Of a stretch of DNA of 10,810 bases, positions 6,105 to 10,810 are shown one piece after another (position 1 is the first letter of the stretch; every line of letters starts with the position of its first letter). Source of the stretch: Methanoregula sp. UBA276 (GTDB taxonomy: Archaea > Halobacteriota > Methanomicrobia > Methanomicrobiales > Methanospirillaceae); assembly GCA_002508495.1 (NCBI GenBank), contig DANA01000043.1, forward strand, positions 20,073 through 30,882. The letters are read 5' to 3'. The position numbers and the translations under genes were made by a program. Under the pieces are notes generated by a model that did not search any database, had not been told where the DNA came from, and saw only the letters and a program-made list of their open reading frames with translations.

Positions 6105-6113
6105 TATTTATAA
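6105..6113 (-). promoter_or_regulatory. TATA box for aIF2-gamma and the block downstream
   Basis: The minus strand reads TTATAAATA, a strong archaeal TATA box. Its centre lies about 26 bases before the TTG at 6082, which predicts an RNA with almost no leader. A second TATA-like stretch (GTATAAGTAT) is found further upstream at about 6121-6130. A GGGAG at about 6094-6098 lies between box and start and would not be in the RNA from the nearer box. Confidence 0.65.
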
Positions 6114-6157
6114 CGGTCATACTTATACATACCCGGTGCCGTCGGCTCCCGGCAGAG

Positions 6158-6165
6158 AAAAATTT
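6158..6165 (-). terminator. T-tract terminator after the DUF2098 gene
   Basis: The minus strand reads AGAAATTTTTCTCT around here, with a T5 run (6162-6158) within an imperfect inverted repeat. It lies between the DUF2098 stop and the aIF2-gamma promoter, where a transcript end is expected. Confidence 0.4.
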
Positions 6166-6217
6166 CTGGCATTTCTCCGGTAGAATCAGGAACAGCTGGT
6201 TACTAGTATGTGATGAA

Positions 6218-6240
6218 GGGGGGTATTATGGTTATCCCCC
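6218..6240 (-). other. GC-rich hairpin over the DUF2098 stop codon
   Basis: Six G (6218-6223) and five C (6236-6240) on the plus strand flank a short AT-rich spacer, so the leftward RNA can form a 5-GC stem extended by two AU pairs past one mismatch. The TAA (6232-6234) sits at the loop side of the 5' arm. It may stabilise the mRNA end or assist termination; part of it is dictated by the Gly-Gly-Gly C-terminus. Confidence 0.35.
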
Positions 6241-6525
6241 GCCTTCGCAACTGTGATCAATGTCCTTGAGGGCTTCCTGGAAATCCATCCCGGAAGCGTA
6301 CTCCCGCTCACGGGAAATGACCCGTTTTGCATCCTCAACAACCGTTGTTTTTGTCGTTTCTGCCGTTTTTGAAGGGATGAGTTCATCGATGCGGTAGAGC
6401 AGGTTTGTACTGTCCAGTTCAGCAAACGTATCTCCGTGAATCTTTTCGATGCGCAGGATTTTACCAGACGTTCCGGTCCTTGGGTACCGGACCGTCATAC
6501 CCGGTGCAATCTCTTCTGCTAACAT
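6232..6525 (-). CDS. DUF2098 family protein, function unknown
   Basis: A 97-residue protein resembling the DUF2098 family of methanogenic archaea. Residues 8-30 (PGMTVRYPRTGTSGKILRI) and 36-49 (AELDSTNLLYRIDELI) look like a small all-beta barrel of KOW/SH3 type, where the pattern of a Gly-x-Val-x-Tyr start, TGTxGK turn and a following acidic strand is characteristic. The rest is a helical, charged tail (KRVISREREYASGMDFQEALKDID) ending in CEGGG. No signal peptide, membrane segment or catalytic motif is visible. There is no Shine-Dalgarno before the ATG at 6525, but a TATA box at the right distance for a leaderless mRNA. It appears to be a single-gene unit between AglB and aIF2-gamma. I do not assign a function. 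Confidence 0.8.
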   Translation of the reverse strand: MLAEEIAPGMTVRYPRTGTSGKILRIEKIHGDTFAELDSTNLLYRIDELIPSKTAETTKTTVVEDAKRVISREREYASGMDFQEALKDIDHSCEGGG

Positions 6526-6549
6526 AGGAGAGAATGATGGCGATTCCCT

Positions 6550-6558
6550 GATATAAAC
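6550..6558 (-). promoter_or_regulatory. TATA box for a leaderless DUF2098 mRNA
   Basis: The minus strand reads GTTTATATC. The centre is about 29 bases from the ATG at 6525, so initiation is expected at or within a few bases of the start codon. The sequence just before the ATG (CATTCTCTCCT) is pyrimidine-rich with no ribosome site, which agrees with leaderless translation. Confidence 0.65.
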
Positions 6559-6590
6559 GTTCTGATGGAATAGTGTTCCCGATCCTTGGG

Positions 6591-6602
6591 AAAAAAGGAA
6601 AT
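6591..6602 (-). terminator. T-tract terminator after aglB
   Basis: Ten bases past the AglB stop (6612-6614) the minus strand reads TTTCCTTTTTTCCC, with T6 at 6596-6591. It precedes the DUF2098 promoter, so it likely ends the glycosylation transcript. Confidence 0.55.
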
Positions 6603-6611
6603 TGATTGGGC

Positions 6612-9206
6612 TTACTGGACGGTCAGCCCGCCGGTAACTGCAGACTCCGGGACCTCGAACTGCGTGTCGGTCCCGACGATCCGGTAGTTGCCGGTTGTTT
6701 TTACCTCGTAGGGATTGCCGGTGGTCGAGTACGGCACAATGAATTCGCCATTGATACTCTCCTGCCGGTACGTAAACGTCCTGCCGGTATTGGTCACGAC
6801 CGGCACTTCGATAATCCCGTCTCCCCTGATATGGGCGCCTTTGACATATTCGAAGGTCTTGACGTACTTGAGATCGATGACCGGGGAATTGAAGACATTT
6901 GTCGGGGACTCATGAACAAGGCGATAGTGACGGAGTGCCGGGACGGTGTCGAGCGGTGCGACGACGGACGGGCTGAGCGCTGCTGCATGGTACCCTGCGG
7001 GGGCGTTCTGGTTGAATGCCCGAACGCTTTGTTCTGCGGCAGATACGTTCATCTCAACAGCAGCAGTCAACACCGGCAGGGCAAACCCGGTGATTGAAGG
7101 ATCGACATATTCAACATAATAAACAGTCGAAGGCCTGGTCATCGATCCATCGAAGTTATGGAGCCGTGATATGGTGGTCAGGTAATATTGCTGGTTGTTG
7201 AGCTGGGTGGACTGGTATTCCGATTGACTTCCATCCCGCGGGATCAGGATTGTCATCTGGTACGGATCGATAGCAGCTGAAGCATTGAACCAGGTTGCCA
7301 TTGCCCAGAATTTGCCGCTGTCCATCTCGATGTCGGTGATAATATACCGGGTACCCAGGTTGTCAAGAATTGCATTGGCGGTATCCTCTGACCGTGACAT
7401 GAAGTATGCCGCGGATCCGTTCGGACCGGCAACTCCCTGCTGGAACGGGTTGGCGTTGGGAATTCTCTTGGCAATATAGGTAATAAGATGGCCGTAATCC
7501 CACCACGACATGATACCGTACGATGCTGCCGGCGCAACATAGGTCTCCTGATCGTAAATACGGAGATAATCCACACCGGTTTCTGGTGAATTCTTCTCCA
7601 TCCATTCAAGGGATTCGCGCCAGTCCTCGTTCATCCGGAACCCGTTGTCATCCGCGTTGGCATAACTATACGAAAATGAGCCCTGGATAAACAGGAGGGA
7701 AAGGACAACAGCAATGACAAGCAGCAGGATTGATGCCACGGGGGTGTCCACCGAAGCAGCAGATTGTTTTTTTGTTCTCTTCTGCCTCTTTCCTTTTGGT
7801 TCTTCTTTCCGGTCCTTATCAGTGGGGTTACCCGACGTGCCAACAGCATCGGAATTTCCCAGATATCCAGAAATCGCAGGCCATCCCCGCGCCATACAGA
7901 ATGAAACACATACGGCAGAGAGCAATGCGATATTTATGGCAAGATAGTATTCGTACCTGATGTGCTGCCATGTCGACAAGAGCATCACGAGTGACCAGAC
8001 AAGAGCAAACACCTGGTGGGGGTGTTCTTCCTTGATATTGTTATATATCATTACGAGGATGCCGCCCAGCATCAGGAACAGTCCGTACCCAAAGCTCCTC
8101 CAGGCATCTGCCGTAGTCCACCCCCGCGCCTCCTGGACGGTCTGGGTTACCGCTGCCTGGCCGAAAAATGCAAAGAGCTCAACAACGAGCAGGTTGAATA
8201 AATCTGAACTTACGATGAACAGGATTCCAATAAAAACAATCCCGCAACCCGCAAGCGTTACGGGATAGCAGGATTTTGGCTTGTCTTTCAGGTACCCTGC
8301 AATCAGGTAGAGGAGAATGGTGCCGCCGATAAGCCCTGCATACGCGTAGATATGGCCAACAGAATAAAGGGAGAGTCCAAGCCCGGAATGCTTGATGCCG
8401 AAGAGGAGAAGGCCGGCAATCGCGATGAGAAATACTGCACAGTTGGTGATGAGCAGGTATTCACTGGTGCGACCCCGGTATGCGTCAATGATGAACTGGA
8501 AGACGGTAAAGATCCCCACAATCATCGCGAAGAGGATCATCGTGGGCATGGTGAAGAGGCCAAGGAGATAGGCAATACCGGTTATTGCGGCGAAAAATGC
8601 CGTCTTCTTGTAGGTAGAGATATCATTCAGCCGGATCTGTCCGTCCTTCTCTGAAAGTATGGTGTAGATATAAAACAGGCAAAAGATGGTGGAAAATAAA
8701 ACTTCAGCGATATGGTGGTCGATATACCCGAATAACGAGCGGGAAAAGAACTGGCCGGACACAATCGCGGTAAAGCCCGATGCCAGCAGCCCGGTCTTCC
8801 AGTCGCCGCAGGTCTTTCCCACGTAATACATCACGATGACCGTTGCTACCCCCATCAGGGGTGGGATAAGGAGAGCGATGCCCGTGATCTCCGGGCGGGT
8901 GGTGGCCCCGGTCACTATGCATCCCAATGCTATGATCAACGGGAACAATGGTCCCCAGTATATGCCGGATCCCCCCGGGTGAAGGGTCATGGGGTCGAAC
9001 CAGGCGTAGTTCAGGTTATTGGCAAGCATCTGCTCGACCTGGCGGAGGTTAAAGAGCGGGTCATCGCTTGCGACCATGGATAAAAGATCAGTATTTCCCA
9101 GGTTGAACATCGGCAGGAGGCGGAGCCAGAGGGCAAATAGGGAGAACAATGCAATAAGTCCGACAATGAAGATAGAACGGTATTTGTTGAGATTCAAAGC
9201 CACCAT
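6612..9206 (-). CDS. aglB: Oligosaccharyltransferase AglB (STT3 family)
   Basis: An 864-residue membrane enzyme that transfers a lipid-linked oligosaccharide to Asn in N-x-S/T sequons on the outer face of the cell membrane (GT66). The first acidic metal motif is SDDP (47-50, in ASDDPLFNLR), the second is YIDHHIAE (161-168), and a TIxE-type motif TVQE is at 356-359. About 12 hydrophobic segments lie between 11 and 440, with one more at 489-508. The soluble C-terminal domain holds the diagnostic WWDYG (568-572) and a DK-type motif DSGKFWAMA (629-637). A Lys/Arg-rich loop (about 463-481) precedes the last membrane helix and should be cytoplasmic. The ATG at 9206 has only a weak AGG site. The length fits archaeal AglB. 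It follows a glycosyltransferase by 62 bases on the same strand. Confidence 0.96.
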   Translation of the reverse strand: MVALNLNKYRSIFIVGLIALFSLFALWLRLLPMFNLGNTDLLSMVASDDPLFNLRQVEQMLANNLNYAWFDPMTLHPGGSGIYWGPLFPLIIALGCIVTGATTRPEITGIALLIPPLMGVATVIVMYYVGKTCGDWKTGLLASGFTAIVSGQFFSRSLFGYIDHHIAEVLFSTIFCLFYIYTILSEKDGQIRLNDISTYKKTAFFAAITGIAYLLGLFTMPTMILFAMIVGIFTVFQFIIDAYRGRTSEYLLITNCAVFLIAIAGLLLFGIKHSGLGLSLYSVGHIYAYAGLIGGTILLYLIAGYLKDKPKSCYPVTLAGCGIVFIGILFIVSSDLFNLLVVELFAFFGQAAVTQTVQEARGWTTADAWRSFGYGLFLMLGGILVMIYNNIKEEHPHQVFALVWSLVMLLSTWQHIRYEYYLAINIALLSAVCVSFCMARGWPAISGYLGNSDAVGTSGNPTDKDRKEEPKGKRQKRTKKQSAASVDTPVASILLLVIAVVLSLLFIQGSFSYSYANADDNGFRMNEDWRESLEWMEKNSPETGVDYLRIYDQETYVAPAASYGIMSWWDYGHLITYIAKRIPNANPFQQGVAGPNGSAAYFMSRSEDTANAILDNLGTRYIITDIEMDSGKFWAMATWFNASAAIDPYQMTILIPRDGSQSEYQSTQLNNQQYYLTTISRLHNFDGSMTRPSTVYYVEYVDPSITGFALPVLTAAVEMNVSAAEQSVRAFNQNAPAGYHAAALSPSVVAPLDTVPALRHYRLVHESPTNVFNSPVIDLKYVKTFEYVKGAHIRGDGIIEVPVVTNTGRTFTYRQESINGEFIVPYSTTGNPYEVKTTGNYRIVGTDTQFEVPESAVTGGLTVQ

Positions 9207-9268
9207 AAAATCAACCTTTTCTTCGGTACTAATTTTTTGCTTAACTCATTAATACGTATGGATAAACC
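9207..9268 (-). other. Gap between glycosyltransferase and aglB
   Basis: This 62-base gap has no T-tract terminator on the minus strand (there is A6 at 9237-9232 instead). A TATA-like GTATTAATG at about 9247-9256 could give aglB an own promoter with a leader of roughly 20 bases. Co-transcription with the upstream gene is equally possible. Confidence 0.35.
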
Positions 9269-10402
9269 CTACAGGATACTTTTGAGTTGAGCCTCGAACT
9301 GGTATGCTTTTTCTTTCCAGCTGAAATTATCCGTGGTAATTGAATAGGATAACGGGTTTTCTCTCAATGTCGTTATATGGGCAATATATTCTGCCTCTGT
9401 CCGGTAGACAAAAAGGTGCGGCCCTCCGATTCGCAGTACATCCGGAATCGGGCGCATGACGATGGGTTTCTGGCATGCTGAATACTCAAAGAATTTATTG
9501 GGCAGGGCAATATCTCCCCACTGGGGGGGTGACAATGGAATTGTACAGGCATCCATGCAGGCGATATACCGAGGGAGCTCCCGGTATGGCCGGGTGCCGG
9601 TAAATATGACACGATCTGCCACCCCCAGCTCCTGTGCAAGGTGTTGCAGTTCCCTGTCGTAACCGGTGAAGAGCGATCCCCCGACAATCAGTAACCGTGT
9701 TTTTGGGTGAATGTCCAAAATTTTCGGCATCGCCCGGATCATTGCGTCAAGAGCATACCATCGTTCAACACTTCCGGCAAACCCGATGACAAATTCATCC
9801 TCTGCAATGCCGAGTTCATCCCGTGTACCCTCCCCATCGACGGGCTTGAAGATAGCGGTATCAACACCATTGGTGATCAGGCCGGCTGAAAATCCAAGCC
9901 CTTTTAGTTTTTCGACAAGGGATGGGGAGACCGTGGTGATGGTATCGCACTGCGACAGGTTATGACGGGTGATTGCCCAGACGCTTTTTCTGACGATCCC
10001 CTGCAGGAGGGTATTGGAAAAATAGGCAGCTGCCGAATCCGGAAACCAGTCCTTGAGATCGAACAAAACCGGGATTTCATATTTTTTTGCGGCACGAATA
10101 CCTGCGGTTCCGGCAAGGACATGTGCAGCAACGATGACATCGTAATCCCCGTTCCGGATAAGCTGGTCAAACCGGTAAAAATGATACGGGGCATTGAGGG
10201 TATAATGGAGGAGGGGGCTTTTTATAGGGATCTGGGTGACCTCCTCTACCGTTAACCGTGTCGGTCGCCCCTCACCCCTGCTGACATGGAAGTGTGCCAC
10301 ATGCACCTCATGCCGCTTTGCCATCTCCTCGAAGATATAGTGATGGCGGGAGGGAATCGGGTGATGGATATAGTCCTGGGTGGATATGAGGAGTATTTTC
10401 AT
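9269..10402 (-). CDS. GT4-like (GT-B fold) glycosyltransferase
   Basis: A 377-residue cytosolic GT-B enzyme. The N-terminal Rossmann domain starts MKILLISTQDYIHHPIPSRHHYIFEEMAKRHEVHV; the hinge region has TVSPSLVEKLKG and ITNGVDTAIFKP (176-187); the C-terminal nucleotide-sugar domain begins FVIGFAGSVERWYALD (204-219), then RVIFTGTRPYRELPRYIACMD (264-284) and PNKFFEYSACQKPIVMRPIPD (301-321), where E306 fits the second Glu of the family EX7E motif; the first position is not a clear Glu. No membrane segment is seen. The ATG at 10402 lies 30 bases after the acyltransferase stop with a poor ribosome site. Linked to AglB, it probably adds a sugar to a lipid-linked N-glycan or surface polysaccharide; donor and acceptor cannot be read from sequence. 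Confidence 0.88.
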   Translation of the reverse strand: MKILLISTQDYIHHPIPSRHHYIFEEMAKRHEVHVAHFHVSRGEGRPTRLTVEEVTQIPIKSPLLHYTLNAPYHFYRFDQLIRNGDYDVIVAAHVLAGTAGIRAAKKYEIPVLFDLKDWFPDSAAAYFSNTLLQGIVRKSVWAITRHNLSQCDTITTVSPSLVEKLKGLGFSAGLITNGVDTAIFKPVDGEGTRDELGIAEDEFVIGFAGSVERWYALDAMIRAMPKILDIHPKTRLLIVGGSLFTGYDRELQHLAQELGVADRVIFTGTRPYRELPRYIACMDACTIPLSPPQWGDIALPNKFFEYSACQKPIVMRPIPDVLRIGGPHLFVYRTEAEYIAHITTLRENPLSYSITTDNFSWKEKAYQFEAQLKSIL

Positions 10403-10432
10403 GGAGTCCCGTGCCTGTCTGCCATCTCCTGT

Positions 10433-10810
10433 TCAGGTGCGTTTCATCTGCCGGGGCAGGTCGCGGATCCTTGCCGGGGCACCGATAGCAAGCATCCGGT
10501 CGGGAACATCCCTGGTGACAATGGAACCGGCAGCAACCAGTGCTCCTTTGCCAATGCAGACCCCCGGAAGGAGGGTGGAATTTGCACCAATTGCCGCACC
10601 GTCCCTGATTTTAGGGCCTTGTAATCCCCCGATCCCGGTGGGGGGATAACGGTCGTTGGTGAGCACAGCGTTGGGGCCGATGAAAACCCCGTCCCCGATG
10701 ATGGTATCCGTCGGGATATAGACCATGCTCTGCAGGCTGACATTGCTCCCGATGCTGCAATTCCCCTCAATGACGGTCGACGTGCCGATGGCAACCTTGT
10801 TCCCGATTGC
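10433..10810 (-). CDS. Left-handed beta-helix acyltransferase, WbpD/WlbB-like (partial, N-terminus outside window)
   Basis: The frame is open to the right window edge, giving the last 125 residues. Hexapeptide repeats of the [LIV]-G-x-x type run through it (AIGNKVAIGTSTVIEGNCSIGSNV, then TIIGDGVFIGPNAVLTND, AAIGANSTLLPGVCIGKGALVAAGSIVTRDV), and the ending IGAPARIRDL is typical of sugar O- or N-acetyltransferases. The loop NDRYPPTGIGGLQGPKI resembles that of enzymes acetylating the 3-amino group of UDP-2-acetamido-3-amino-glucuronate (WbpD/WlbB), a sugar type found in archaeal N-glycans, so that is my best guess. The internal ATG at 10726 is not the start because the helix continues upstream of it. 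It is transcribed just ahead of the glycosyltransferase and AglB. Confidence 0.85.
   Translation of the reverse strand, partial: AIGNKVAIGTSTVIEGNCSIGSNVSLQSMVYIPTDTIIGDGVFIGPNAVLTNDRYPPTGIGGLQGPKIRDGAAIGANSTLLPGVCIGKGALVAAGSIVTRDVPDRMLAIGAPARIRDLPRQMKRT

Noticed and set aside
10402..10425. Eight-codon mini-gene (ATG at 10425, TGA overlapping the glycosyltransferase ATG)
   Set aside because: Its GGAG abuts the ATG with no spacing, so it is unlikely to be translated; the overlap looks like chance.
1..10810. CRISPR arrays, insertion sequences, tRNA or rRNA genes, toxin-antitoxin pairs
   Set aside because: I looked for regular repeats, transposase motifs, tRNA-like cloverleaf sequence and paired small genes on both strands and found none; the PIN domain lacks an antitoxin partner.

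Overview
This window reads as part of a euryarchaeal methanogen chromosome, most likely a Methanomicrobiales member (Methanoregula-like; this is inference from protein style and gene order, not a database match). The evidence is a set of archaeal-type information-processing proteins (aIF2-gamma, RpoE1/Rpo7, Spt4, S24e, S27ae, L40e, a fused Kae1-Bud32), a GTP-dependent dephospho-CoA kinase (DUF359), a DUF2098 protein, an archaeal AglB oligosaccharyltransferase, and AT-rich TATA boxes about 25 to 30 bases before several starts. Every gene is on the minus strand except a 14-codon gene end at the left edge. No stretch longer than about 165 bases lacks a gene.

Layout, left to right, with minus-strand genes transcribed right to left. 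Positions 1-45 hold the tail of a plus-strand gene. A convergent intergenic region with facing terminators follows (46-207). Then come L40e (208-354), the XTP/dITP pyrophosphatase (413-973), Kae1-Bud32 (970-2553), S27ae (2560-2742) and S24e (2745-3041). A promoter gap separates these from DUF359 dephospho-CoA kinase (3150-3644), Spt4 (3645-3851), RpoE1 (3835-4464), a PIN nuclease (4467-4850) and aIF2-gamma (4847-6082). DUF2098 (6232-6525) stands alone with its own leaderless-type promoter. The right third is surface glycosylation: AglB (6612-9206), a GT4-like glycosyltransferase (9269-10402) and a left-handed beta-helix acyltransferase cut by the window edge (10433-10810).

The aIF2-gamma to XTP pyrophosphatase block is a tightly packed informational superoperon: start/stop overlaps of 4 bases at two junctions, one 17-base overlap, one zero gap and several gaps of 2 to 6 bases. 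It joins initiator tRNA delivery, a putative rRNA-processing nuclease, the RNA polymerase stalk and elongation factors, CoA synthesis, two small-subunit proteins, t6A tRNA modification and nucleotide-pool cleaning. The AglB block probably builds and transfers an N-linked glycan, possibly containing an acetylated amino sugar.

This is mostly a housekeeping region; I do not see a novel defence, mobile or biosynthetic system. The points most worth a second look are a 21-bp tandem duplication of the TATA-containing promoter element before L40e, a Ser in place of the Asn of the guanine-specificity NKxD motif of aIF2-gamma together with its TTG near-leaderless start, a Lys-rich cytoplasmic loop in AglB, a charged C-terminal tail on RpoE1, and the linkage of AglB to uncharacterised sugar-modifying enzymes.
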